The position numbers and the translations under genes were made by a program. The notes under the pieces were generated by a model that saw only the letters and a list, made by a program, of their open reading frames with translations, made no database searches and was not told the origin of the DNA. DNA of 64,000 nt from Chiridota heheva (lineage: Eukaryota; Echinodermata; Holothuroidea; Apodida; Chiridotidae): NCBI GenBank assembly GCA_020152595.1, contig JAIGNY010000327.1:1785001-1849000 (forward strand), in the 5' to 3' direction. Each line of letters begins with the position of its first letter. The stretch's first letter is position 1. Shown here in pieces: positions 23,501-38,500 of the stretch.

Positions 23501-26500
23501 TTAAATGTTATTCATTGCTGTATTTATTGCTTGTGGATTAATCTATAAAGACAAATTTACATGTTTGTTAATTAAAGGTATATGGACAGGTAGAGGCAAA
23601 CATCAGCTAAATTGATTTTTGAAGTCCACTAGAACACATGAAAAAGCAAAAACAAATCAACAAAATTGGTTGAAAATTTGCCATTTTACAACTTTTTAAA
23701 GACATGTTCAAGTAGGCAAATTTTTGTGTCACCCCTGTGAATTTTCTTATTAAAATCCAATCCATTGTTTTTACACCCTCTGCCATTTTTCTTTGAAAAA
23801 GTGAAGATAATTCTAATGAAGAGGATTTGATCTTTGACATACCCCCAACCAACCCCAAGCTGGAGGGCATTATGAACATTTTCAAGGTCTAAAATTAAGG
23901 GAAGAAAACAAGAGCATTTTAAGGTGTTTTCTTGTTCATACATCACATTTTTTCAATATATTAAAAATATTGAAACTTGTGATTACTCATAACTTGAAAA
24001 CTATGCATGCTAATATTATTTCCTTGCCAACGAAGGTGGTGAAGAGGGGATATAGCATCAGTCTGTCCGGCCTCTTGCATTGTTCAGATACTAGGGAACA
24101 AAAGATTGCTACCCTAGGAAAGGAATTCCAACTATTTTTATGAAAATAATTTTATATTAAGGAGAACAAATGCATTCGAGACTTGAATAGCAGCAATTAA
24201 AGGATTTGTTCTGGGATGAAAAACTGACAACTGAATGGAATTTATAATGAAGTGTAAATGAATAGGGAAAAAACAATAAAGTTTTGCTAGAACAGAGTGG
24301 AAACTTAATAGACTTCTGATAAACTCTGAAGTTAATCTGCAATGAATTTTCATTCTGATTTGGTAAATGGAACAGTTGAGCATGTTTCTATTGAAAGTAT
24401 CAGATTTAAGTTAAAACTGAGGGGGTGGGGGGAAGGAGTGTAGTGCAATAGAGTAAGTAGAGGCTATATTGAAGGTTGGAATGATGAGTTGGTTAAGAGT
24501 ATATTTGGTAGATGAGTGGATGGCAACAGGTGGGTTGGGGTTGTAGGTAAATGGATGATGGAAGGTGAATAGATGATGGAAGGTGAATGGATGATGGAAG
24601 GTGAATGGATGATGGAAGGTGAATGGATGATGGAAGGTGAATGGATGATGGAAGGTGAATGGATGATGGAAGGTGAATGGATGATGGAAGGTGAATGGAT
24701 GATGGAAGGTGAATGGATGATGGAAGGTGAATGGATGGTGGAAGGTGAATGAGGGATGCTAGGTGAATGGGGATCTTATGTGAATGGGGGATGTTAGGTG
24801 AATGGGGGATGGTAAGTGAATGGGAGATGGTAGGTGAATGGGAGATGGTAGGTGAATGGGAGATGGTAGGTGAATGGGAGATGGTAGGTGAATGGGAGAT
24901 GGTAGGTGAATGTGGCATGTTGAGGAATAGAGGATAGTAGGTGAATGGAGGGAGAATGGTAGTTGAACGCAGGATGGCAGGTGAAGGGGGGTGGTAGGTG
25001 AAGGGGGGTGTTAGGTGAATGGGGCATGTTGAGTTGATAGAAGTGATGGGATGGGAGTTAGAGGAAAGAATGTTGGGTGGAAGATGGTAGAATGATTGGT
25101 AGATGTAGGAATTAGGATGAAGGTGGGACGGCATGGGGAACAGGGTGGGATGAAATGTGGGACAGGGTTGCATGTGGGACAGGGTACCATAGAATATGGG
25201 ACAAGATGTCATGGCATATAGGATGGTGGGATAGCATTTGGGACAAGGTGGTGTGGCATCTGAAACACGGTAGTGTCGTGGCATTTATGACAGGCTGGGA
25301 TGGCATGTTGGACAAGGTGGGATGGCATGGGGACAGAGTGCAATGACAGGATGGCATGTCGTCTGGATTTCAGGTGGGATGGGACAGGGTGGGACAGCAT
25401 GTGGGATGGAATGGCCTGTAGGACAGGGTAGGATGGCACATGGTACATGGAAGGATTTCATGTGGGACAGGGTAGGATGGTACATGGAGGGATGAGATGT
25501 GGGAAAAGGTGGCCTGGTATATAGGACAGGGAGGGATGGCATGTGGGACAGGGTGGCATGGTATATGGGACAGAGTGTCAAGGCATATGATGAGATGTCA
25601 TCTTGATTTCAGGTGTGATGGCATACATGTATGGGTCATGTTGTGGAATGGTATAAATCTGGATTTTATGTATGATTTTCTGTAGGAAGGGATATAGGAT
25701 GGGACATGCAGAACAGAGGGTGGGATTGCACTTGTGACATAATATGTTATTAACGGCAAGGGGATTTGTATCATTTGCGATGTCTGGTCAAAATTAAAAA
25801 AACTATTCCACTCAGACTAAGCTTGCACAGTTTTGCCCCTACGTGAAACGGGTCGGTTTCCAAAACTATAACCGGTTTTAACCAGAAAACCGGATTAACT
25901 GGAAAACCGGTTTGACACCCGTAAGCACCCGTAATGTAAATAAGCTTCGAACATAAAGTCCATTACAGTAACTGTAACTGCAGTGTACTGCACTGTAATA
26001 TGATTTCTTTTCATAATGTCTTGGAATTGCAGGTATGACATCCTACTCTTGTTGCATTTCAACACACTTGTGAAATCTTTACAAAGCCACAACTCCCTTA
26101 TGGTATTAGCTAACAACATGGTTTTTCATCTTACAACTTACTATGTGAAAATTCACAGGAAGATTCCTTTTATTTCTGTCATTAAGTAAGTTGAAACATT
26201 GTTCTAACCTTATAACTGTTAATTAATGTTGACCAACAGTTGGTTCATGATTTAAATTAAATAAAGCATGGACTGAGGTAGATTTTTGTTCTATTTTTTC
26301 TATTTTTCAGCATGCTGTGATGAATCAGTTGTTGCAGCTGACCAGAAATTGTTTGACGTATGATTTTATCGGAACAGTAACAGACGAGTCAGATGACCTC
26401 TGCACAGTACAAATTCCCACTGGTTGGAGGACAGGTAGGTCAGGGGTCAGATCTTGACCTCATATAGTTTTGTAATAGCAGTGTTTATGTAGTTCCGGGC

Positions 26501-29500
26501 AGGTTCCCAAGAAGTGTTCATTTGAATGTATGTAAATCAAGCGTCCAGATCATCCAAGGTCAAACCTGGATGTATAGCGTTTATTTGCAATCATGAAATC
26601 AAACAAACCAACTCGTCTCCAATCCCAGCACTCTTTCCTTCTAAACAGTTGCTTCCCACTGCTCTGCAATAGACCTTTCGAAACCAATCTAAGCCAAAGT
26701 TATTACTTAGACAATTACCATGCTAGGGTATTTCCCTTTGTTACCCAACCAATCAGCTGCAGTTGGTGAAGGTAAGGTTGTAAGCATTAATACGTGTGTG
26801 TATTACATTACCTCCATGTATAACACACATATGATTAAAGTTTGAAAGCATATTTTTCATACGCTTGGTCCCATACCCTGCGTGAATTGTGCAGACCACC
26901 ATGGATCTCTCAGTTTTTGATTGATCGACATAGAGTTACAACTTCAGTGCTCTTTTTCAAGATGGGAGAATTTGAAATTCGTCTTAGTTTGCTCAAGTGT
27001 TTAACTTTGGTAAAATCTATATATTACATTTTGGTGAGCATGCAAAGCATAATGCGAACCTATGTAATGGAGATTTCGGCTGTCTGGTTGGCCGTCTACA
27101 GTTTTGCCTGAGATTTCCTCAGAAATGTTATGAGTTTTTTGAGAATTCTCAGAAAATGTTAAAGTTTCTTCTGAGTTCCTCAGAAAAAGTCTTCAGATAT
27201 TCTCATGGAAGGCTGGAATTTCCTTACTAAATGTTAAAAGTTTTTCAGAGACTCTTAAGACGGGTGGAAGATTAGTTTCCTTCAAAAGTCTACAAAACAT
27301 TTGATATTTCCTTCGAAGATAACTGTAAGATGATATAATTTCCCAAAATTCTTCAGAGATCCTCAAGTGTCTCTCATAACACTGGAGGTTTAAAACCCTT
27401 AAACTTAAACTGCACCAACGGCTGTATCAGGCATGATGATTAAACTCTGCCTCTATTATTAGGTTTATTTGCATAAAGTTACTACAGTATATGAACTGAC
27501 AAGACGTTTTTACTTAGTATGCTTAGTCAGGGAGTGTGACTGCATATGGACATAAGGAGGGATGCCTTATGGGACATGGATGGGGGCCGTAGGATAGAAT
27601 ATATACCATGTGATATGCACCAAGGGCTATATCAGGAATGATTATTTGACTCCACTTTTTGTTTTCTTATTCAACAAGTCATTTGCATGTAAGTTATTAT
27701 ATGGACTGACAGGACTTTAATACATAGTGTGCTCAATCAGGGACTGATAGCTAGGACAAGACTTTTTATGGAGCCTATTTCATGTGGGACATGGGGTGGA
27801 ATGCCATGTGGAACAGGGTGGGATGCCGTGTAGGATAGATATATGGTGGAATGCCATGCGTCCTGCATAGGGTGGAATGGGATGTCATGTGGGACATGTG
27901 GTGGGATGCCATGTGGGATATGGGGTGGGATGCCATGTGGGACGTGGGGTGGGATGCCATGTGGGACGTGGGTTGGGATGCCACGAGTAACACAGAGTGT
28001 GACATAGATTGGGATGCCATGTGTGAATAGGGTAGGAGGCTATGGGGACATGGGATGTGATGCCATATGTGGGACATAAAATAGGATGGGATCCAATGTG
28101 GGACATCAGGGGAAAGCCACTGATGCAAGAATATAAGGTGGGATGACATGGGGACATGGTTGGATTAATGTGCGACATAGGATGGGATCCATGTGGTTTA
28201 TATGGTGGGATCAGACCTGCCGACTAGTACGATTTTGCCGTATTTAATACAGGAAAATGTTGAGAATACGATTGTACGTTTTTTGGCACCAGAATACGTT
28301 ATTATTTTTTAAATTTTTGTTTGTATTTTTTTACTCATACTTTTTACGCTTGGTTGGCGTTCATGTCCTCTTGAAGGATTTTTGCTGTTTTAACCGATTC
28401 AGATTCAGAATACGATTTATAACCATTTGCGGCTGCCGGTAAAAAGTGTAAAATACAAGTTAATTATGCATAAGGCAACCTACCTGCAATAGAGTTCCAA
28501 TCAAGTTTAAGTACTCTAGTTCTATCAGTAAACCTTTGTTTTGTACATTTTGTTAAAAGAGTACAGTTTTTTTTTATCAAAAATACAACTTTTGTAGTTC
28601 CAGAATACAGTTTGGTGATTCTAAAGGTTGGCAGGTCTGTGGGATGCTTTGTGGGACATATGGTGGAATGCCATGTGGGAGATATAGTGGAATGCCATGT
28701 GGGACAAGGGATAAGATAGGATGTCATGTGGGACATGGAGTGGGATGCCCTGTGGGACATATGGTGAAATGCCATGTAGGAGATATGGTGGAATGCCATG
28801 GGATGTCATGTGGGACATGGGATGGGATGCCATTTGGGACTTAGTGTGAGATGCCATTTTTACAATTAGCCGCGTCATATGATATGGGTGTCATTTGCAT
28901 GGGCATGCGAACCGTGATGGTATTTACCATTCTAGTTTTAATGTTTTAAATTTGTTTTGTTTCTTCACAGCATTCCTAGATTTCAGCACAATTCATCTCT
29001 TCTTTGGTTTGTACAAAGCGCTGCCACAGTCTCTTTCTTCCCTGGTAAGTCCAATGGTGTTTCTCTGCTTTATTCGTCTTTTCACCCCATTTGTTGAAGT
29101 TTACACTCATAATTTTGATAGATTCAAGTGTAAACTAGATTCAAGTGTAAACTTCTCTGGCATTATTCACTTGATATGTTAATGTACCACTCAACCACAA
29201 AAAATTTGAAATTAGATTCAAAATAATTTTGTTTGAGGTAAACTGCAATTCAGGCGACCAAAATAGATTATTTGACTTATCTGAAATAAAAGTAATTTAT
29301 CACAACCAGAGTATATTTAAGCAATTTATCTCAACCAGTGTATATTTTCATTTTGAAAATTGATTATCAAAGCTGGTCAACATTTTATAATATGTAATGT
29401 AGAAAGCATTGCTAATCAAAACAAACTTTTGAGTAGCTCAACATGCCATTTGATTAGCAAACTGCTATGCTAAGCTGGGTAAATTTGTCCCTCAATGTTT

Positions 29501-32500
29501 TGTGTGAAGTTGTTGCTTTTAATGTCTAGAAGTTCATATTCTAACATGTGTCAGCATTTAATGACTTCTTTGCAACAGTTTCCATAACTTGTGTTAGATA
29601 TGAAGGTACTTTCAGCAGCTGTTTGTTGTGCCTGTGTATACCATAATTTTATCTTTAGAACTGAGTAGTGTCACAAGAATTTTTTTGGTTGATAGTTATT
29701 TTCATTATAATTGCAAGTGGGGACATGTTTTTCAAGGATACTGTATAGACAGACTGAAAAAAGATAAAAAATCTCTGTGTGCATTTGTTTATGACGTTCC
29801 TTTCCATACATTAGGTAGCAGTCAAATTTGTATGGACTTTCCAAGCAGTAACTTCTTTCAGTGGTGAATATCACATGAGATGGTTGACAATCTGATGACA
29901 AATAAGTCAAAACTTTTATCTCACAAAGAACCTATTAATAATTGAAGTTGGTGTAGAAAGTCTATTGTGTGACATCACGCACCCACTTTCTTGAAAGTTA
30001 TTTATATATTTTTTTTTTTTTAAAGTTTATTTACTTGTTTTATTAATTGGAAATAATATTTCAAAAATTCTTTATGTGGTAAATCATACTTACTTGACTA
30101 ACTCTGTTTTAGTACTCTCCTTAGCGGTCAAAATAAAAAAAAAAGTACCACTGTTTATTTCACGCTACAGTACTTACTGAAATGATATTCCAGATCAGAT
30201 TTCACTGTTCCAACTTTTTTGTTGATAACAGTGAAAATTTAATTTGCATAAAAGGCAATGTTCTATCAACAGTAGGAATTTTGACCTCTGTTCTTGACAC
30301 ATCCAGTAGTTGTAAATCTCAACAACAGTTTTAGATAAGATACATAGCGACTTTGAAGGAATGTCTAATTGTCAAGTCCCTTTCTAGTCTGATTTTAGGC
30401 ATTTTTTCATTTGGGCATTTAAGGCATTTCTTCATTTGGGCATTTGAGGTATTTCTACATATTTACATTTGGGCATTTCAGGCATTTCTACATTTAGGCA
30501 TTTGGGCATTTTAGGCATTTCTACATTTGGGCATTTTAGGCATTTCTACATTTGTACATTTGGGCATTTTAGGCATTTCTACATTTAGGCATTTCTACAT
30601 TTGGGCATTTCTACATTTGGGCATTTCTACATTTGGGCATTTTAAGCATTTCTACATTTGGGCATTTTAGGCATTTCTACATTTGGGCATTTTAAGCATT
30701 TCTACATTTGGGCATTTCTACATTTGGGCATTTTAAGCATTTTTACATTTGGGCATTTTAGGCATTTCTACATTTGAAACTTGAATGTATTTATTTTTTT
30801 CATTCTGAACCATTTGATTATTTTATTGCACCCTGTCATATGGGATGAACATGCCAGTCCATACTAATCCTAGAATTACTACATGGCAAGTGACATATTT
30901 ATTTTATATCAATTTGATGTGAATGTTCTGTAATTTTACCCACACTTTTGTATCTTTCTTTTTTTTCCAGGCCTTGATGTGTTTGGTTCAGATTGCATCT
31001 GTACGGAGATCTTTATTCAACAATGCAGAAAGAGCAAAATTTTTATCAGAACTTGTCTCGGGTGTTCGATCAATTTTAGAAAATCCACAAGTAAGAAAAT
31101 ATGAGAATTTGCTTTATGCTTTTGACTTTAGCTTTATGCTTTTGACTTTGTCAATTTCGTCTTCTTCTATATCATATTTCTTCTCTCTGTATGGTCATTT
31201 ATATGATTTGGAAATAAGGAGGTAGAAGACATAGACTGTTTTACTTACTTAGGTGTGATGGTGTCCAAAGAAGGATGTGCAATGAATGATATGAAACACA
31301 GAATCATGAAGGCTAGAGGAGCTTTTATCAGACTAGAGGAGCTTTTATCAGACTAGAGGAGCTTTTATCAGACTAGAGGAGCTTTTATCAGACTACGTAA
31401 GATGTGGAGCTTGACTACATTAGATTGAAGAACAAAGCTGAGGCTCTACAAGACACTTGTACTTATTATATGGATGTAAGTCCTGAAAATGAACAAGGGA
31501 GATGCAAAGAAATTGGATGCTTTCCAGAACATATGCCTCTGAAATGTTCTGTAGATACAATTGTACTGATTGGGTGAGCACCGAAGAGGAATTAAAACAG
31601 GCCCAAATGAAAAGACCGAATAATGAGATATTGGACATGTGCTAAATAGAAGTCTGACAATAACAGCAACATCGCACTAATATGGTTTCCAGAAGGAAGA
31701 GAAGACGTCCCAAAACAAGACAGCGGCGTACTGTAGAAAAAGACAGAAATGGCACTGAATGGAAGACCAGCAATGACATGCAGAATGCAGCCAAGGACCA
31801 GGACCAAAAGACGTTCTGTGGAGGCCTTATGTGCTATTTGGTGTGAAGATTATAGGTAACATGGTCATTTATGATTTAAATCGAAATCGGATCATATTTT
31901 TAGTGGTACAGAAACTTGTGTCAGAAACTTGTCCCCAAGGTAAAAGTTCTTTATTACAAAGATTTGGGTGCATTTCTTAAGACACAGGTTGTGCAAGGTA
32001 TTCATTGTACTTGCTGTAAAATGAACAAGTAGCAAAGATATCATGACCATGAACAGTGACTAAAAACACTTCAACAATATTCTTCTATCATTTGATTTTT
32101 CAGAGTTTATCAGACCCAGGTAATTATCATGAATTTTGCAGACTGCTTGCCAGACTAAAATCAAATTACCAGCTGGGAGAGTTGGTGAAAGTGGAGAATT
32201 ACCAGGAAGTAATAGGTCTTATTGCAAAGTTTACTGTTTCAAGTCTCCAGGTAAGATAGAATCAACTTCAGTTAAGCAGTTACAGTTGAAAGAGAAATGA
32301 GCCAAAGTGAAATCTTGCAATTAATAGGGCATTTTAAGGGATAGTGACAGTGGCGTAACGAGCCTCCCAATCGTGAATGCAAAAAAGTGTTTGTAAGGGG
32401 GGGGGCTTGATAACATTATTTTTGAAAAAAGTAGGGGATTTCGATGCCCCCTCACATTCCTTTCCCCTCAGAAGTAATTATTGTTTTCTGCAGACTACTT

Positions 32501-35500
32501 GCCAGACTGAAATCAAATGACAAATTATCGCACAGTTTACAGCTGATTTTAATTGACAAGCTTATCATTAAGAATATCAAATTAATTATGTCATCATATA
32601 AATAGCATTTTTGTCAGGGTTTGCATTAGCAGCGCAAGAATCGTGCAAACAATTCTTAGAATCCCACACAAAATTAGAAGCAATGCGAGATGGTTGCGTA
32701 CAGCTTTTGGGAGCTGCTGGCTTAGACAAGTGTTGAAATCAGTGCTAAGCATTCAGTGATAACATAAGGCCTCAAGTTAACGATATTAATTTTTATTCAG
32801 TGATAACATAAGGCCTCAAGGTAATGATATGAGTTTTAGCGATAAGACATGAAATCTCTTTCTACAAAGATAGCTAAACTAAACCATAGGCCTCTAAGCT
32901 TCTTAAATTTGCTCGTGTGTTGCACGATATTCTTCGCCAATTGCGATGTCATTTTCGTACAAAAGAATCTCAAGTCTTCGACCGCATTGGATCAAAACTT
33001 TTTAAAAAGCTAAATCCATCCAAACCATTAGGTTCATTGAGCCGGTGCTTATCCCCAGTTTTCATGGCGCAAGCGGATTAGAGTTTATTACTTCCCTGGA
33101 TGGGATGCCAGTTCATCGCAGATTAACTCCCCAGCAGTGTTAGTACTTATTTTACATCTGAGTGGGCTGAAGCAAGTAGAATAAAGTGTCTTGCTTAAGG
33201 ACACAATGCAGCGCTCACGACAGGAATCAAACTCAGTACCTCTCGATTACGAGCATGACTCCTTAACCACTGAGCCACAGCACCTCTTAAAAGCTTTTTA
33301 AGCACGCAAAAAACTTCCGGGTTTAATCTCATCCAGGAACTTCATTTTAATTCTGGAATGTTCTGAGTGATATATGAGGGGGTTATCACGAAACTATTTA
33401 CAGTCAGTTTCTTCATCATTGTAGCTGCTAGTAATAAGAACTCAACCATGAACAACGATGGCCGTGTGCAGTTGAAGGTATGGGATTTTGCGTTGATTGC
33501 TGGGGAGGGGGAAGGCATGTTGATGGGGTAGTTGATTAGGTATCGTGGCATATTAAAAAAAGAAATGTGCAAATAAAGCTGGGTTATGAAGCACAGCATG
33601 TTGCTAGGTGTCAGGGGGCTTATTTGGTGTTTGAACATTTTTTTGATTTTTCACGAAACTTGAGGTCATAGGTCACGTTTAAAGGAACGAAAATTGGCCG
33701 TTTAAATCTTTGGGTCGCTAAACGTAAATGCACAGCCCTAATATTTATGCCTTAAAGTATACAAAAGAAGTAAAAGGATATTTTTATCAGTAAAATAATT
33801 GTTATAACTTTTAGAAATTCCCTACCAAAATTCTGAAGTCCCTACCAATTTTTTTTGAAAGAGTGTAATGTTGCTTCTAAAATCTGAAGCTAGTGCAAAC
33901 CCCAATTTTCATATGTAAGTCTTCTGTCTCCTTCGTATGTAAATCTTCTTCTCTCAAAAGTTTGTACAATTGTCTTGACTATAACTTTCATGATCTTGGT
34001 GATACTCGTGATCATGAGTTTGGTTGGATTGATGTTGTTTTTGACTTGATTTGAAGAACAAAATGTAGATAATTACATTAAGAGCTTGGGGCATACCTGC
34101 AGTGTACCTTGATATATATTTCTCACTTATCAAAATGTGTGGAAGTGTGATTTTCTAAATGCCATGAATAATTAAAATGCTAAATAATTGCCTTGAATTA
34201 GTAAAATGCTAAATAATTGCCATGAATAATTTAAATGCCAAATCATTGCCATGAATAATTAAAATGCTGAATTATTGCCATGATTGATTAAATTGCTAAA
34301 TAATTGCCATGAATAATTAAAATGCTAAATCATTGCCATGAATAACTAAAATGCTAAATCATTGCCATTAATAACTGAAATGCTAAATAATTGCCATGAA
34401 TAATTAAAATGCTAAATAATTAAAAATGATTAGCAATGGAACTAAATAATAGTTTGACATTTAAGGACTATTCTGCTGAGATGCATTTTCACGTAAAGAT
34501 GCTCATGAAATAAGCTACAATGCTTTGATTATTCAATGTTTCCTTGGCATAGTTTAATTTCCTTATTCATTTTGAAAGTGAAAGCAAAGATAACTGGCTG
34601 CTCATAATATTGTGGATGTCAGCATTTAGTGGGATATAAATAGGATTGGTTTGTATTTGCTGCAAAATATTGAAACTATGTACTCTTGAGGTCTATGGAT
34701 GTGCAGAGGCAACATCAGCTCAGAATCTATTGAAAATTGTGAACGTAGCAATTAAAAGTCATCAAAGTGACCTTTGTAAAAAGGTATCAGTATGCATATA
34801 TGTGATGTCTTACAGGACGACCTTCATAAATTTCTTTAATATCAAAGCTTTCTTTTTTGTGTATCATAATTCTTTGAAAGAGTTAAAAGGTCTAATATAA
34901 CATAGCATAAAAAGCTGATGGGCTAAGAAGGGTTAAGTTTTTCCATAAAAAGCCCAAATTAACACCACCACCACAAAAGAAAAATACACCATATCAAAGA
35001 TAGCCAGAGTTAGTAAAGAATGAATAGAATTGGAGGTAACCACCCACTTAAGCAAACCATTCCACTCATTAACAACTCTTTGCGAAAAGCTAAAATGTTG
35101 AATATCACTCTGTGAGAACTCTTTGGGTCAACTTCAAACTGTTACCACGTCTCATGAGGATAGGCTGAAACTTGCAGGAAATTACAGAAAGTCAAAGCAT
35201 TGCTACCAGATAGGAGTTAAACAACCTGAATCATATCGCTGCATACTCTTCTCAACTCAAACCAAGAATTCACAACCAAGATTTATAAGAGAGATTCCTC
35301 ACTTTAGGAATAAGTCTTGTAGCTCTATGCTTTACCATACACTCACAATCAAATTTTACAATCGTGGCTAAAACTGCTCAAAAATTTTAAACATCCTTTC
35401 CGCAACTCCGCCCTTTTATTGTTGTGCGCTTTGCAAAAAGGATGGTAAAATGCCACTTTTGACATTGATTGACAGGAGTGAGGATTTGTCCCAACTACTT

Positions 35501-38500
35501 TTGGCCACGATTGTAGTATAAATAGACTTAAAGGATTCTAATGCTTTTTCGTAACCTTTCTTAGTACAGAAATCATGTTGATATGTTATTCCTGCCAGGA
35601 GATATTCAGATTTTAAGGTTAACAAAAAATGGCAATAAACAAATAGGAAAAGGCTCAGAATGACATCACAGCAACACATTTTCCCACAAAGTTCATGTAT
35701 TTCATTAAAAACTTATCATCCTTTTTTATTAGTAAAACCTGCTTGAAAAATAAACTGATAAAAGTTTATATACATTGCCAAATAAACCCTACTTTAGTAA
35801 CTTTGGGAAAATTGTTTCTAGTCATACAGAAACAACCAATTAACATTCAAAGAAACATAAAAACATTTGCAATGGAATTGCCTCTATGACATCATCAAAC
35901 ACGAATTCATTGTACTGTACATAACATTTAAAATGCAATTGGGAAATCTTTAAAAATCCACATCTCCTTAACGGAATATGATATCAATCTGATTTTTGTA
36001 CCAAATTGGCTCTTAGAAGTATGCTCTTTCAAAGAAAATTTTACAAAAAACCATGGCAATATTCCTTCAAACATCATTTTCAGTGATTGAGATTAGGAAA
36101 AAAAAATTAAACACTTATGCAATGAATTTGAGTATGCTGTCAGTCATAAATTAAAAATTGATTAAACTTTGATTAGCTATTTCCACATCTTAGCCTACTT
36201 TTTGTATGAAGAGTTCCTAGGATCAAAATAGGGGGCTAACAGAGTATACGATAAACTCCCTCTATGGTTCAGGGTAGTATTACGTCAAGTAGACTGTAAG
36301 TAATGCTACCTCATGATTCTTAGTTTAAATATAGGAAAAATGCAAGAATCCTGATTGATTTTTTAAGTGCGAAAGTTAATTCTGTTGATTTTTGATTGTG
36401 AAAGCTATATTGACAGGTTGTGTTAAGAATAGCTAAGTTCCTTAACAATCCCAGTGAAAAGCATGGAAATGGCAGTGATTCCCATCAAAAAATGATCATT
36501 TTACATATTTGTAATTTGAAGGCATTAATATGAAATTTTGTAACTCATGATGGGGCAGACCTCTATTCATGAATAACTTGGACTATAAATTTTCAGTCTA
36601 TCGCACTAAAACCAAACTGTTAATTATGTTCAACAATTTAACTGATATCAGGCCTCCCGGTAAACCTTTAAAAACCTTTGAAACCTTTAAAAACCTTTAT
36701 TGACAAATTGAACCTTTATTCCTTTCAAAATAACCTTTGAAACCTTTAAAAACCTTTATTTTCAAAGTTAAGTAAGGTAAATGATTCGAGTGCCAAGGTT
36801 TTAGCTTCATTGGTAAGTATACACATCCATTTAATAGCATATCTGTTTTCAACACACATCTAAAAGTAGCAGGACCAAAATAAAATTTCCGACTTCACGT
36901 AAGTAATGGACTTTTGGCGCCACCAACTGCCTTTTGCCCCAGAATATGCTCATTGTATGAAAATTTATTTCATAAGTTAACCTTTATAAACCTTTTTATT
37001 TAAATCCAAAACCTTTAAAAACCTTTATTTCAACTTTTCCAACCTTTAAAAAAACCTTTATTTTAAAAAAGAGTCACTGGGAGGCCTGTGATATATCCAA
37101 CGTTCTTAAGCCCCAAAATCTTAGGAAAAATAAAAGAAGAATGAATACAGACTTTAGGGCATTGGAGAATGTGGCACCACAACTACTCTGATTTCAAGTC
37201 TTTTTCTACACTAATGAGATGAAGTTTAAACTTGAATAACTCCTTAGCGAGATAAGATATTGAAATACTTTTTTCACCATTTATTAAGATGACTCCTTGA
37301 CCACTGATCTAATCATCTAAGCTTCCCTGAACTCTTGCAAACGATTGAAGTTAGAGGAGTGTTACTCATACAAATAAAATGTCATTCACATCAACAGGCA
37401 CCAGTATGGCAATTTGCTCCAAATAGTATTCACTACCTTCTGACACTGTGGCAGAGGATGGTCGCCTCTGTGCCTTACGTCAAAGCGACAGAACCTCATC
37501 TCTTGGAGGTGTACACCCCAGAGGTCACCAAAGCTTACATCAGCTCCCGCCTTGATTCAGTACCCGTGGTGTTACGGGAGGGCCTCGAGGACCCTCTGGA
37601 GGACACGGGGATGGTGTTACAGCAACTTGATCAGGTAAGAAATGGTTAACCCCAATCAGTCACATAATCCATTTTATAACAGTTATTATAAGTGCAATTT
37701 ATTAAAAATAACTTCTTACTGTGATTAATGTTTCGTTTAGATGATAAATCACAGTTACTTCACTAAGCCTTGCTACTCCATACTCCATTTCATAGCAATT
37801 ATTAACATATTTTATCGAAAATTACATGCAGTATTTTTTGTCATGAATGAAGTTTTTAGATAATAAATCACAGTTACTTCGCTAAATCTTGTTTACTCAT
37901 GATCCATTTCTTAACAACTATACATGTATTTGATCTACCACAGAGGTCTTGCTTGTATTGCCTTTCTTTTTATCCATTTAACTATCCTTTTTTGTCTTTT
38001 CTTCAGCTGTCTACAATTGGTCGTTGTGAATATGAGAAGACGTGCCAGCTACTGATCTCCCTTTTTGACAGAGCTGCTCAAGAATACCAAAAACTTATTC
38101 AGAATAATGTGTCAGGAATTGATTTAGCAATACAAGAAGGTAGGAAAGTGATCTAATATGTATCAGTCTATGAGAGCTAACACTTGAATAGACTTTCAGA
38201 AATTCTTTTAAAATTTGTGTAGAACAGTCTTTGAAGTTAGAAAATAGATTTTTCATTTTCCAAGCTATGGCTGAACAAAGTTTGAGGAATAACAGATTTA
38301 TTCCAAATTTGTAATGTGTGACTGGGAACCACAATCTTTATGTACATTTTTAGGTTGTTTTCAGCAATTTTAGTCACTGAACTTAAAGAGAAAGTCTGTT
38401 CTTGCTAGAAATTGATTTGGGGTATGGTAATGACTCTAGAACTTTTGGTCTGAATTTCTTGCACCCCTTCAAAGACAACTAAATATCTAGGTCTCTCAGT

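Noticed and set aside
24493-25284. 263-codon minus-strand frame rich in SIHLP and TISHSP
   Set aside because: An artefact of an 18-bp minisatellite, not a repetitive protein; no supporting signals.
32350-32470. CAGTGGCGTAACGAG resembling a hAT terminal repeat
   Set aside because: The 5' end looks typical, but no matching 3' end or TSD was found nearby.
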